The position numbers were made by a program, and so were the translations under genes. The notes beneath the pieces were generated by a model, which was given only the letters and a program-made list of their open reading frames with translations, was not told the DNA's origin and made no database searches. DNA of 64,000 nucleotides. Origin: Galbibacter sp048266365 (GTDB taxonomy: Bacteria; Bacteroidota; Bacteroidia; Flavobacteriales; Flavobacteriaceae). Shown in pieces: positions 43,970-54,092 of this stretch (position 1 is its first letter; each line of letters starts with the position of its first letter). Where the stretch lies: positions 124,001 to 188,000 of the forward strand of contig NZ_JBLWZP010000003.1 in the NCBI RefSeq assembly GCF_048266365.1, written 5' to 3'.

Positions 43970-46900
43970 TTATTGAAATTCAAAAGATTCTAATCGCAGT
44001 CCTTGTAAATCATTTCCGGATATTTTTATAGTATACGTTCCTGCATTGATAAACCCTCCGGTAGTGGTATTAAGGATTTTCCATTTTTCATTCTTTATCG
44101 GAAAGGTCAATTGATCCGATCTGATGCTATTCCCATTGTCCGCAATAATTTCAAAGTTAACCTTTATAGGCTTATTTGAAACATTCATATATTTAAATCG
44201 AAGTAGGTGAATTCCTGCAAGACCCGTACTGACTTCCCACTGAATATTAGCTGGACTTGTACTTCCAAAATCCACATAGGTTTCCTTTCTGAAAAATGCA
44301 GTTTTCTCGGCCTCATAGGTGGTCTGCTCGGCCTCAAATAAAACGGAGGGTCTACTGGCTTCGCCTTCTCCCATTTCATAATAAGGGACAACTGCAATAC
44401 TGGCTTCAGATGAAGAAATATTACCAAACTCAAGTTTATCTCCCTGACTTAAAGTATCCAGATAAACATGATAGTTCATATTTTTAGTATTTGAAGCAGT
44501 ACCTTTGATTTTAGTAAAATCAGCCATCCAACTTGGTCTATCAAGGGAGTCGGCTGTACTCAATACATACACAAACGATTTCTTATTCACTGCAAAGCTC
44601 CCAGAAACCTCCCTATTCTCGTGAAAACTAATCCAATCCGCTCCAAAAAGCTGATACGGTAATTTACGCCAACGAACTTCGCTAATGACATCGCTGTATT
44701 GTTTTTGTCCAATATCCATCCAATGTGCTATGGCACTGTTAGAAGATTTTAGATCGATTATAGTACCGGGGGAAGCTATTGCCGGCTCTTGTTCTTTTCC
44801 TTTAATTGCAATAGCGGAAATCACCGCCTGAGAAGAAGCTACTTCAGGAAAATCAATCCGAATCATACCATCCTCTACCTCCACATTCACGCTTTTTTTA
44901 AGGGCGACATCATGTCCGACTTCTTTCCAAATATCCAAATTATCCAGCTCCACCTTACCATTAATGGCGACATCAAAATTTCTCCAATTCGTACAGTTAA
45001 GTCCGCCACCAGTTCCATACCAAGGTTCCACAAAATAAAGCTCTACCTCGTAATTCCCGTTTTCCACGGGGAACTCAAAAGCCAGCTGATCGATCCCATA
45101 CCTAAAGGTTTGAAACAGTTCCCAGTTTTCTGTATGCTCGATAGGATCCCAGATCCTACGCTGACTTCCATAAAAGGCAGGCAAATCCTCAAACTGATCC
45201 GTCCAGGACAAGGAGCCCCAACTGTTTTGCTGTGTTTTGTGAACATCGGCATCCCAAACATTCCCGAAACTATCCGTAAATGAAGGTCCTCCGGCATTCA
45301 CTCTATAAATATAATTCGCATCCTCCTGAGGTTTTAGCACCTCTTTAGATGTTGTAATTAGCTGATCAAAATTAGGAGATTCTTCAAGTGAATGAACCAG
45401 TATGATATCCGAGGCTACCTGTTTGCCGTCCACATAACCTACTGCTCTTAAAACATTGTAATCTATTTGTACATTATCCCATTGAAAATGCTCTCCAATT
45501 CCTGGGTTACTTTTAACGCCCAGCGAAGTTCCATCCACATCATTGAATAACTCTACCGTATCGCAATTGGAATACACCACAATCCCATTTTTGGATCCTG
45601 TATTCTCCCAGCGATATGGCCAACTGTGAGAAACGATATACACCATTGGATCCGTCTCTTTAGAACTGTAGTTGGCTCGGTACATATAATAGGCGTCTAA
45701 AGGTTCACCCCAGGCAGTAAATAGCCCTTTGTAATTCACCGGTCCTACTCTATCAATATCGCGATAACCTTCGCCGTTTTGAATCCTTCCAGGATTCTCA
45801 TGGGAGTTAAACAACCATTGGTATTGACCAACAACGCTGTCTCTTACTTTTTCGGCTTCCCGGACCTTAATTTCCATGAGTTGCGTAAATCGCTCCTCAC
45901 TATAAGAACCTTGTTGATCAAAATCACCCTCGGTATGGAGATCCGCAGTTCGCCAGGCTCCATATTCTCCATTCAACAAATCTTTTTTAAGTTCATTGGC
46001 ATAATTATAAGGATTTCCTCCATAAGTTCCTGACCAATTTTGTATGACATTCCAATCGGTACCTTCACCACCATTACAGGTGGTAACCAATCGCTGGGAG
46101 GACGCAGTCGGGTCCATTTCTTTGATAATTTCAAGAGCTTCCACAGCAAAAGCCTTTGGTATGGTACTTTCGTTCTGCAGCCCCCACATAATGACAGAAG
46201 GACTATTTCTACGCTCTTTGATCCACTGACGCAACAGTGTTTTAAAATTCTTTTTAAATTCAGGGGTATCATACCAAATATGAGCAGAAAACTGGCTCCA
46301 AAACAAGATTCCTTCCCGATCCCAATGTTCCTGATACCTTAGGTTATGAGGCTGATGTGCCTCTCTAAAGGCATTAAATCCGCCTGCGATAATTTGATCA
46401 GCTCTGGCGCCAATCATGGTGCTTGTAAAGGAATGACTTCGACCCATGGAATGCTCATATTCACAGGTTCCGTTTATAAAATAAGGCTTTCCGTTGAGAT
46501 AAAAACGAGGATCTCCATCATCTCGGTGCATGGCATAACTAATCCATCGGATCCCATAAGGAGTTTCAACCTGGTCTATAATTTCTCCATCCTTTTTTAT
46601 AAGCGTTTGAAGCGTATACCGATAAGGATTCTCCGGAGACCACAATTTTGGATTATTCACTATAGGAAGTTCCTGCTTCACTTTTGTACTGCCGGCAGTG
46701 TTTTGTAATACAAGCTTACTTTTAACAGTGGCTACACTATTCCCTAAACTGTCTAATAAGGTATTTTGCACCACAACTTCCTCACCGGATTCGCTGTAAT
46801 TTTGTAATGCTGTTTCTACAGAAAGCTTCGCCTTTTGTTCTGAAATAGCCGCTGTATTCCATATATGCACACCAAAAGGTTCAATTTTAATAGCATTGGT

Positions 46901-47521
46901 TACAATTAAAGAAACAGGCCTGAAAATACCCAAAGGCTGAGATCCTTCAGAAAATCCCCATTCCCCTGAACATCCCCCACATACCCATGGCAGATCTGCA
47001 ATAAACGGTGGATGTTCAGACTTAACTACAATACGATTAGGACGGTCAAAAGCTATGGCATCCGTGATATCCAATGTAAAGGTAGTTCGTCCACCTTTGT
47101 GCTGACCTACCCGGTTTCCATTAACCCAAACTGTAGCATAAGAGCCTACTCCTTCAAAAAAAAGAAAATGTCGCTTAGAACTGTTTTCTGAAGTAATTTC
47201 GATACGCTTACTGTACCAGGCGGTGCCGTGAAGATTACCATGTTTGTTTCTTCGATACCCGTAGTACTGATCCCAATTATGCGGCACATCAATCTGTTGC
47301 CATCTTGAATCATCAAAATCATCCCCGACAATCCCGGTAGTATCAGAAAGCATATCTGATCCTTCAAGAGCGGTTTTCCACCGCGTATTTAATTGCACTG
47401 AATCCCTGGGCTTTGTAATTTCTCCGACCGTGGTATATTCCTTACTGTTATCTTTAGAGTTACAGGCTATCATAAACACTGAACAGCTAAAAATAGCCAA
47501 AATTGATTTTAAGTGAATCAT
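43970..47521 (-). CDS. Large GH2 glycosidase lipoprotein with malectin-like and C-terminal carbohydrate-binding modules
   Basis: A 1183-residue exported lipoprotein (lipobox near Cys20 in SVFMIAC). Residues about 45-700 are GH2: jelly-roll, Ig-like domain and TIM barrel, with the acid/base Glu in WGLQNEST (near residue 450) and a likely nucleophile Glu in NGEYGAWR. Residues about 740-910 are malectin-like (YRVNAGGPSFTDSFGNVWDAD). The last 120 residues (VLFEAEQTTYEAEKTAFF to the end) look like a CBM6/35-type module. The carbohydrate-binding modules suggest action on a large polysaccharide at the cell surface. Substrate unknown. Confidence 0.85.
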   Translation of the reverse strand: MIHLKSILAIFSCSVFMIACNSKDNSKEYTTVGEITKPRDSVQLNTRWKTALEGSDMLSDTTGIVGDDFDDSRWQQIDVPHNWDQYYGYRRNKHGNLHGTAWYSKRIEITSENSSKRHFLFFEGVGSYATVWVNGNRVGQHKGGRTTFTLDITDAIAFDRPNRIVVKSEHPPFIADLPWVCGGCSGEWGFSEGSQPLGIFRPVSLIVTNAIKIEPFGVHIWNTAAISEQKAKLSVETALQNYSESGEEVVVQNTLLDSLGNSVATVKSKLVLQNTAGSTKVKQELPIVNNPKLWSPENPYRYTLQTLIKKDGEIIDQVETPYGIRWISYAMHRDDGDPRFYLNGKPYFINGTCEYEHSMGRSHSFTSTMIGARADQIIAGGFNAFREAHQPHNLRYQEHWDREGILFWSQFSAHIWYDTPEFKKNFKTLLRQWIKERRNSPSVIMWGLQNESTIPKAFAVEALEIIKEMDPTASSQRLVTTCNGGEGTDWNVIQNWSGTYGGNPYNYANELKKDLLNGEYGAWRTADLHTEGDFDQQGSYSEERFTQLMEIKVREAEKVRDSVVGQYQWLFNSHENPGRIQNGEGYRDIDRVGPVNYKGLFTAWGEPLDAYYMYRANYSSKETDPMVYIVSHSWPYRWENTGSKNGIVVYSNCDTVELFNDVDGTSLGVKSNPGIGEHFQWDNVQIDYNVLRAVGYVDGKQVASDIILVHSLEESPNFDQLITTSKEVLKPQEDANYIYRVNAGGPSFTDSFGNVWDADVHKTQQNSWGSLSWTDQFEDLPAFYGSQRRIWDPIEHTENWELFQTFRYGIDQLAFEFPVENGNYEVELYFVEPWYGTGGGLNCTNWRNFDVAINGKVELDNLDIWKEVGHDVALKKSVNVEVEDGMIRIDFPEVASSQAVISAIAIKGKEQEPAIASPGTIIDLKSSNSAIAHWMDIGQKQYSDVISEVRWRKLPYQLFGADWISFHENREVSGSFAVNKKSFVYVLSTADSLDRPSWMADFTKIKGTASNTKNMNYHVYLDTLSQGDKLEFGNISSSEASIAVVPYYEMGEGEASRPSVLFEAEQTTYEAEKTAFFRKETYVDFGSTSPANIQWEVSTGLAGIHLLRFKYMNVSNKPIKVNFEIIADNGNSIRSDQLTFPIKNEKWKILNTTTGGFINAGTYTIKISGNDLQGLRLESFEFQ

Positions 47522-47533
47522 AAATCCCCTTTA

Positions 47534-48460
47534 CTATTGTTGAAAAATTGACTTCAGATAAGCTACATTACCTCCGTAGTTTGCTTTGCGATTATGAACA
47601 TCGTCTGTATCTCGAGAGCGCTCAACAATTAGCCAACCCTTCCAATTCATTTTATCCAACGTCTTTTTGATTTTTGGCATATCCAAAGCAGGGTCGTTTT
47701 CAATCAATTCTCCATCGGTATTACTGGCATGAATTTGTGCGATATGTTTTCTACCAAGGATTTCCAATTCTGAAGATATATCCTTACCGTTGCTTATAGC
47801 ATTGGCAAAGTTAAATGAGCTTTTAATATGTGGAGAGCCGATCTCCTCCAAAAATTCCTTTTCAGCCGCAGCATCAAAGGAGGTCTCCACAGCGATCACA
47901 CCGCCGATCTCACCCACTTCTTCACCAGCCCATTTTAAACGCTTAACGATTTCGGGGCGAAGTTCCGGATTTTTAACCATATCCCCCTGAACACCAAGAG
48001 GTAAAAAAGCGTTTTTAACCTTCATCTGCTCCATTACGTCAATACAATCCTTAACCATTAAATGCACCGTTGGACGCGTGGCAAAAGATTGGGCATAAAA
48101 ACCTGACATGGCCACCGAACTAATTTCGACACCAGTTTCTTTAGATTTTTGAAGAAATGCTCCTCTTATTTCCGGATCCCCAAGTTTGCTGTCAAAGGTT
48201 ATACGATCTCCAAGTCCGCCCATATCCATTTCAATACCGTCGGCATTAATTTGTTCGGCAAATTCAAAAGCACTAAGCTTTTGTCTTTTGAGTATCATCC
48301 AATCGCAAACAGCAATTTTATAGCGGTTTGCTCTTAGGGATGCCAATTCCAAGGCATTGGCAGTAACAAAGGAAGATCCCAGATATACCCCCAGAGACCC
48401 CAGAGCAGTTTTCTTGATAAAATTTCTTCTGTGATTGATAGGGGAAAAGTCAGCTTTCAT
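47534..48460 (-). CDS. Sugar-phosphate isomerase/epimerase-like TIM-barrel protein with Tat signal
   Basis: A 308-residue AP-endonuclease-2/xylose-isomerase-like TIM barrel. The N-terminus has a twin-arginine signal (NHRRNFIKKTALGSLGVYLG), so it is folded before export. Barrel landmarks are ADGIEMDMGG near residue 68, VAVETSFDAAAEKEF near residue 190 and IAQIHASNTDGEL near residue 235, which carry metal ligands in this superfamily. Being exported, it cannot use cytoplasmic phosphosugars; a free or oligosaccharide-bound sugar is more likely. The reaction is unknown. Confidence 0.78.
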   Translation of the reverse strand: MKADFSPINHRRNFIKKTALGSLGVYLGSSFVTANALELASLRANRYKIAVCDWMILKRQKLSAFEFAEQINADGIEMDMGGLGDRITFDSKLGDPEIRGAFLQKSKETGVEISSVAMSGFYAQSFATRPTVHLMVKDCIDVMEQMKVKNAFLPLGVQGDMVKNPELRPEIVKRLKWAGEEVGEIGGVIAVETSFDAAAEKEFLEEIGSPHIKSSFNFANAISNGKDISSELEILGRKHIAQIHASNTDGELIENDPALDMPKIKKTLDKMNWKGWLIVERSRDTDDVHNRKANYGGNVAYLKSIFQQ

Positions 48461-48621
48461 ATTCCTGATTTATTAGTTTATAACCAAGGGGAAAATTAAG
48501 CTGAATCTTAAAAATTAGCGTCCTGTGCTGTCCCTAAACCCTTCGATTCAACAATCGATTTCCATCGTGGTTTTTATAATAATGGCCATGTGTTCAATTA
48601 GCCGATACCGGATCATTCCGA

Positions 48622-50202
48622 TCAGTCTTCGGAAATTAAATGTCCAAGATTCCCTGAGGCTGCAACCTGCTTGCCGTTTCTAAAGATTTTTAGCCCTTTC
48701 CCCTTCCCGTATTTTTCACCTGTTTTATCCCAGAGAATTGTAATAATATCACCATGGTATAAGAGATTATCCAAACAAAAGTAGTCCCACTCCTCCTCTG
48801 GCAGTAAAGGGTTTACCTCTATCTTGTCATCTGCCCTTGGGCGAAGCCCCACAAGACCTGTAATAATCAGATCGTTAAAAGTAGAGTGATTGTAATATCT
48901 ACTTCGCTCGCGATCTCCCATAAGCCAATACCCCGTAGTTTCGTCAAGATATTCCCCAATATAAGGTCGACCTCTATGGTGTTGAGATTCCACATAAAGA
49001 TTCATTAACTGATAGTAATCTTTTTTGTCCACTACATCCTGTCGGTAATTGTTCATAAAATTAGCCATCGCGGTCATGGTTTGCGAACTTGCAAATGGCC
49101 ATACAGCACCGTCCCATTCACAGGTTCCTGTGCCATGAGAACGAAAGAGAGGATCGCTGCGCTCCGCTGTGGTTAATCCAAATGGCGCTAAAAAGCTTTC
49201 CTCATTCATAAGTTGATTCCAGGCAGCATTGTATTTAGCGTTATCCTGTGGAAGGTTAAAATACCAGGGTATAAAACCAATGGCTTCACGAACATTGGAC
49301 GAGGTATCTTTTTCTGTAAAGGTTTCAAAAAATTGATCTTTAGAATTCCACAATTTTTCTTCAATTAATTCTTTGAGCGTATCGGCCTTTGCTTTAAAGG
49401 TTTTTGCGAGCTCACTATCTCCCTTGACATTGGCTATTTTAGCAATGGCAACGGCATTGGCATACATATAGCTATTAATGGTAGGCCTTGCATTTTGGAC
49501 ATGTCGTCCACCACTGAGGGATTCCTCCATACCATCTTTGACATCGTATTGCCAAAAAAGGCCATCTGCTCTTTTTCGATCACCCTCCCATGCTTTATAT
49601 TCTTTCACAAGATCGGGTAGCATGTCCAATAGGTACTCCTTATCCGAATCCACTAAATATTTTTGATACAAACTCGATGCGGTCCAGCTGCTAAATTTTC
49701 TGAGCTTTTCCATCGGCTCGCCATCGTTGCCCCGAAACCACAAATGCACATTTTGATTGATATATTCCTTGTCGTGTAACCATCGAAATTCATGGATATG
49801 ATGGCCGAGTGCACAACTAATAAGATTGTATTTATCAGCATAGGAACGTTCCACCAAGAATTCAGTAATTCCATAGCCTTGAGGCGTTTCCTTAATATGT
49901 TTTCTTGCGGTCCACCAGCGGTAATAATACATCTCTTCAAAATTCTTTTGCGAACTTTCAAAAAGCGGTATATTCTCCTTCATCCAGCTCCATGAACTAT
50001 CATTAGGTATGGCCTGAATTATATTCTCGTCTTCCATGGCATTAAATTTATCCACATGGAAGCGAAAGTCCTCTGCTTTTAAAACCGTGGAATCTTCTTT
50101 TGAATTCTCCACTGTGGTACATGAACTCATTACCAAAAAAGCCATAACGGCACTTGGAATTATCCGAGAATAAAGCGTTGAAAAATTGATTTTATTTTGC
50201 AT
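48622..50202 (-). CDS. (alpha/alpha)6 glycosidase resembling GH142 (beta-L-arabinofuranosidase half of BT1020)
   Basis: A 526-residue lipoprotein (lipobox FLVMSSC). The catalytic part is an MGH1-like (alpha/alpha)6 barrel, with EMYYYRWWTARKHIKET near residue 90, SYADKYNLISCALGHH and the acidic SHGTGTCEWDGAVWPF near residue 365. This resembles the C-terminal half of BT1020 from Bacteroides thetaiotaomicron, which founded GH142 and removes beta-L-arabinofuranose from RG-II; I match it from memory of the family, not by a search. Its start overlaps the GH95 stop by 11 bases. It is a separate gene here. Confidence 0.6.
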   Translation of the reverse strand: MQNKINFSTLYSRIIPSAVMAFLVMSSCTTVENSKEDSTVLKAEDFRFHVDKFNAMEDENIIQAIPNDSSWSWMKENIPLFESSQKNFEEMYYYRWWTARKHIKETPQGYGITEFLVERSYADKYNLISCALGHHIHEFRWLHDKEYINQNVHLWFRGNDGEPMEKLRKFSSWTASSLYQKYLVDSDKEYLLDMLPDLVKEYKAWEGDRKRADGLFWQYDVKDGMEESLSGGRHVQNARPTINSYMYANAVAIAKIANVKGDSELAKTFKAKADTLKELIEEKLWNSKDQFFETFTEKDTSSNVREAIGFIPWYFNLPQDNAKYNAAWNQLMNEESFLAPFGLTTAERSDPLFRSHGTGTCEWDGAVWPFASSQTMTAMANFMNNYRQDVVDKKDYYQLMNLYVESQHHRGRPYIGEYLDETTGYWLMGDRERSRYYNHSTFNDLIITGLVGLRPRADDKIEVNPLLPEEEWDYFCLDNLLYHGDIITILWDKTGEKYGKGKGLKIFRNGKQVAASGNLGHLISED

Positions 50203-52651
50203 AAAATGTATATGTTATACCCTTTTCAGTATTAATATCATATTCATAGTATTTTGGTAAATCCGGTTTTTTAAGTTTAACCCCATCTGCAACCAACGGC
50301 TCCTTAATCGGGTTTATCGCATAAAAGTGATTTGGATTTTCTCCTTTGGCTTTTTTCAAGTTCGTTGTCTGAAGTTTGGTTGCGGTTCTAAGTCTTAAAG
50401 CACCACCTAAATTAGAGGTAATGGTTACCCGTACCAAAGCATTATTCTTCCAGAGCAATTCATCAATGGTGAATCCTCCTCGAGCTTTAATCCCTTTTAC
50501 TTGACCTTCATCCAAGGCATCCGGCAATGCTGGTAACAAATGAATGGCAGCTTCATGACTCTGCATAAGCAATTCGGCTATACCCGCCGTTACTCCAAAA
50601 TTACCGTCGATCTGAAAGGGCGGATGGGCATCCAACATATTGGGATAACTTCCCCCACCATCTTTCTTTTCAGTAACCAAACTAAGTTGCTCATTGAGCA
50701 GATCATAAGCTCTGTTGCCATCGAGAAGCCGAGCCCATAAATTCACCTTCCACCCCATGGACCATCCGGTAGACTCATCACCACGATGTGCCAATACAAC
50801 CTTAGAAGCTTCAAAAAGCCCAGGATTTCGAAAAGGTGAAATTTGATTACTCGGAAAAAGTCCGTATAAATGAGAAACATGACGGTGATGATCATTGGGA
50901 TCGTCCCAGTCTTTTAACCATTCTTGTAATTGTCCGTAACGCCCTATTTGCATCGGCGCCAATTTTTCTTTTGCTTGTCGAAGTTTTTCCACAAAGACTG
51001 CATCTTTAAAGAGCAGTTCAGCTGCCTTTGCAGTATTGCTGAATAAATCAAATAACAGTTGATTCTCCATGGTAGCTCCAGCAGTTATTGATGCATTACC
51101 TTCACCTCCCCCATGAGAATTTTCAGGAGAATTTGAAGGAACCACTACCATCCAGCCAAATTCAGGATGGGGAATCATAAAATCGAGGAAAAATTCCGCT
51201 GATCCTTTCATAAGTGGATAAATATCCGCCAGATACTCCTTATCCCCACGATACAAGTAGGCCTCCCATAGATCTTGCATTAACCAAGCACCTCCAGCAG
51301 GCCACATTCCTGAATGAGCATTGTCAATAGGGCCTGTAATTCTCCAAATGTCGGTGTTATGATGAAGCACCCAACCATCGGCATCATACATGATTCTGGC
51401 CGTTTCAGCTCCTGTTTCACTTACCTCCTTAGCCAGTTGTATAAAGGGTTCATGCATTTCAGACAGATTGGTAAGCTCTGCCGGCCAATAATTCATCTCC
51501 GCATTGATATTCATGGTGTATTTACTTTCCCATGGTGGGAATAACATATCATTCCATATCCCTTGCAAGTTGGCCGGTTGACCCCCGGGCTGAGAACTTG
51601 AAATTAGCAAATACCTCCCAAATTGGAAATACAACTCCAAAAGCTGTGGGTCTTTTTGTTTTGAAAAATTCCGAATACGACTATCTGTAGGAGCATCAGC
51701 TGCTTTTGTGGATCCCAGATCAAGACTCACCCGATTAAAGAATTGTTCATAATATGAAATATGGTCTTTTTTTACGGCATCAAAATCTCTTTTTAATACG
51801 TTCTGTAGCTTATCCGTTGCTATCTTTCTGGGATCAGCAGAAAGATCTTTATAATTTACAAAATTAGTAGCAACTGAGATATAGATCGTCACCTGATCAG
51901 CATCCTTAATGGTGATATAACCATTTTCTGAAATAGCAGTTCCCCCTTGAGTACGGACTCCAAGTCTTCCTTCAAAATCCACTTCCCCGCGAAGTCCTTC
52001 ATGATTGCTCGAGGTGCCATTTAACATAATGATATCACCTCTACTTACGGCATCTGTCTTATCGAAAGGACTGCTCATAGCGATGTTACAATTGATACTC
52101 CCAGGACTGTCTGCCGTTAATAGTACCGCAATAACATCGTCTTTAAAAGCTGTAATGATCTCCCTTTTATAACGCACCCCATCCACGGTATAGGCTACCG
52201 AAGCAGTGGCCTTTTGAATATCTAAATCTCTGTAATAATCGCTATAAACTCCGTGACCCGGAAAATTTATAAATACATCACCAAAGGTCTGGTAAGGCAT
52301 TCCATTGTTAGTCTGAGACCGAATATCAGAAGTGGCAAGATCCTGTGCCTCTTTATATTTTCCTTCAAATATGAGCTGTCTCACCTTTGGCAAGGCCACC
52401 AAGGCCTTTTCATGAGCAATACTATTTGGCGATCCTGCCCAAATAGTTTCTTCATTAATTTGCAATCTTTCAACAGCAGGATTTCCAAAAACCATAGCCC
52501 CTAGTCTTCCATTACCTATGGGAAGTGCCTGGTTCCAATTTTCCGATGGGGCATCGTACCATAGTTTTAAATCACTTTGTTGTTGTGCCTCCGCTTGAAA
52601 TACTATCGTAAACAGCAGTAATAGATATATGGAGATTATAGATTTATTCAT
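50192..52651 (-). CDS. GH95 alpha-L-fucosidase/alpha-L-galactosidase
   Basis: An 819-residue exported inverting glycosidase. After a signal peptide (ending FQAEAQQQSD) the N-terminal beta domain has LKLWYDAPSENWNQALPIGNGR and GSPNSIAHEKAL. The (alpha/alpha)6 barrel carries the motif NINAEMNYWPAELTN, whose two Asn residues activate water in GH95, then HHNTDIWRITGPID and LYGLFPSNQISPF. GH95 members cleave alpha-L-fucose, or alpha-L-galactose in RG-II side chain A (as for BT1010). Which one this uses depends on a single pocket residue that I cannot place. Confidence 0.92.
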   Translation of the reverse strand: MNKSIISIYLLLLFTIVFQAEAQQQSDLKLWYDAPSENWNQALPIGNGRLGAMVFGNPAVERLQINEETIWAGSPNSIAHEKALVALPKVRQLIFEGKYKEAQDLATSDIRSQTNNGMPYQTFGDVFINFPGHGVYSDYYRDLDIQKATASVAYTVDGVRYKREIITAFKDDVIAVLLTADSPGSINCNIAMSSPFDKTDAVSRGDIIMLNGTSSNHEGLRGEVDFEGRLGVRTQGGTAISENGYITIKDADQVTIYISVATNFVNYKDLSADPRKIATDKLQNVLKRDFDAVKKDHISYYEQFFNRVSLDLGSTKAADAPTDSRIRNFSKQKDPQLLELYFQFGRYLLISSSQPGGQPANLQGIWNDMLFPPWESKYTMNINAEMNYWPAELTNLSEMHEPFIQLAKEVSETGAETARIMYDADGWVLHHNTDIWRITGPIDNAHSGMWPAGGAWLMQDLWEAYLYRGDKEYLADIYPLMKGSAEFFLDFMIPHPEFGWMVVVPSNSPENSHGGGEGNASITAGATMENQLLFDLFSNTAKAAELLFKDAVFVEKLRQAKEKLAPMQIGRYGQLQEWLKDWDDPNDHHRHVSHLYGLFPSNQISPFRNPGLFEASKVVLAHRGDESTGWSMGWKVNLWARLLDGNRAYDLLNEQLSLVTEKKDGGGSYPNMLDAHPPFQIDGNFGVTAGIAELLMQSHEAAIHLLPALPDALDEGQVKGIKARGGFTIDELLWKNNALVRVTITSNLGGALRLRTATKLQTTNLKKAKGENPNHFYAINPIKEPLVADGVKLKKPDLPKYYEYDINTEKGITYTFYAK

Positions 52652-52662
52652 CGGTTTGTGTT

Positions 52663-54081
52663 TTATGAATGGGTTCGTCCAAAAAAGCTGTAGAGCTTAT
52701 CAATTTCTTTCAAAGCATCCTTTGGCAGTTTTTCACCTTTAGCACCGAACACCTTCATTTGTTGTTCCGTCTCCAGGTGTATTTTCTCCTCAATACTTCC
52801 TTTTTTGTCTTGGATAATCTGTAAATCAAGTTTGAGATACTTTGCCATAAATGGATACATGGCCATTCGTTTAGAAATCTTGTAGTCATGACCTTCATCG
52901 GCGAAGTGGCTGTTCTCCACCCTGTCCTTAGTATGGTAAAACCCATAGACAGATTGGATAAATGGAAATTCTAAGTCCGGAACATGCTGCGTCCAATCCC
53001 CACCGTCTGAAATAATCAATTGTGGCCGCGGAGCTGCCATTGCAGCAATTTCCGCATTATTGGTTCCATCACCACACAGGTGAATGGGTTGTCCACTCTC
53101 ACAGGGACAGCCTCCGGAGAAATATGAAGAGACCATTACCACAGGTACTGATACCTGAATACGATCATCTATTGCCGTGAGAAACAGACTTTGAGACCCC
53201 CCTCCGGAACCTCCGGTAATACCTACCCTAGAGGGATCCACAAAGGGAAGTCCGAGAAGGTAGTCCAATAATTTTATGCCGTTTAAAACTTGCATGGTTT
53301 GCGCTATACTGGTCCGGTGGTAGTTCGATGGAAACTGAAGTGCAGATTCCCCCCATCCAAACAGATCATAGCTCACTGTAACAGCTCCCATTTTAGCAAG
53401 GTTGGCACAACGAATTTGCTCACTCTCTCTATAGCGACCGTCTCCAAAGTGTCCATTGGGAGATAAGATTACCGCGTGATTTTTTTTCAAAGGATAAGGC
53501 TTGTATATAGAACCCGTGGTATATACCCCGGGCAACACTTCCAAAGCAATGTTTTCAACGCTATACCCCTGCCTTTTATAAATTCTTTTATCAGTTAAAA
53601 TAAGTTTGGGCTTATCCAGCTCAGGTGTCTTATTTAACCACAAGGCTTCCACCATACAACTTTTTAATACACCTTTTCTTTGCTCCCATTCTGCGCTATT
53701 GGTATACAGCCCCTTGAGGTATTCCAGGCGCTGCGCCCCTATATCCGGTGTTCTTCTGGGATAATCAAATTTTTTGATCTCATAAACAGAATCTGAAACC
53801 TTCCAATACATCAAATCGAAGGGAGAAAGTAAGGCCGTAAGCGAAACCTCCAGTTGATATTTTGAGATGCGCCAATCCCCATAATTCAGAGACTTTCCAT
53901 CCAAGAGTTGATCCTTATCAAGAATTTCTACACCGTAAATACGTTCAATCTTTTCCATGCTTTGCTTTATGGGCACGCGATATTTGGTATCCGAATTTTG
54001 AGCACTCATTTGACTTGCGCAGCACAAAAGCACCAGAGAGAAAGCAACATTTGTACAATATTTAATTTTAAAAATCTTCAT
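52663..54081 (-). CDS. Exported alpha/beta-hydrolase esterase with N-terminal STN-like domain (CE19-like)
   Basis: A 472-residue exported esterase. A signal peptide (to about residue 28) is followed by an STN-like domain (about 32-105: MEKIERIYGVEILDKDQLLDG, LLSPFDLMYWKV, VYEIKKF). The alpha/beta-hydrolase core has the nucleophile Ser292 in ITGGSGGGSQ, a cysteine-rich SGGCPCESG loop and the catalytic His398 in DEGHDYKISKR. The family resembles the CE19 pectin methylesterase BT1017 of the RG-II system. Acetyl ester removal is also possible. It is 11 bases from GH78. Confidence 0.72.
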   Translation of the reverse strand: MKIFKIKYCTNVAFSLVLLCCASQMSAQNSDTKYRVPIKQSMEKIERIYGVEILDKDQLLDGKSLNYGDWRISKYQLEVSLTALLSPFDLMYWKVSDSVYEIKKFDYPRRTPDIGAQRLEYLKGLYTNSAEWEQRKGVLKSCMVEALWLNKTPELDKPKLILTDKRIYKRQGYSVENIALEVLPGVYTTGSIYKPYPLKKNHAVILSPNGHFGDGRYRESEQIRCANLAKMGAVTVSYDLFGWGESALQFPSNYHRTSIAQTMQVLNGIKLLDYLLGLPFVDPSRVGITGGSGGGSQSLFLTAIDDRIQVSVPVVMVSSYFSGGCPCESGQPIHLCGDGTNNAEIAAMAAPRPQLIISDGGDWTQHVPDLEFPFIQSVYGFYHTKDRVENSHFADEGHDYKISKRMAMYPFMAKYLKLDLQIIQDKKGSIEEKIHLETEQQMKVFGAKGEKLPKDALKEIDKLYSFFGRTHS

Positions 54082-54092
54082 TTGTGATTATA

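Noticed and set aside
44789..45283. A 164-residue plus-strand frame inside the large GH2 gene
   Set aside because: It is antisense to a convincing 1183-residue protein and shows no domain.
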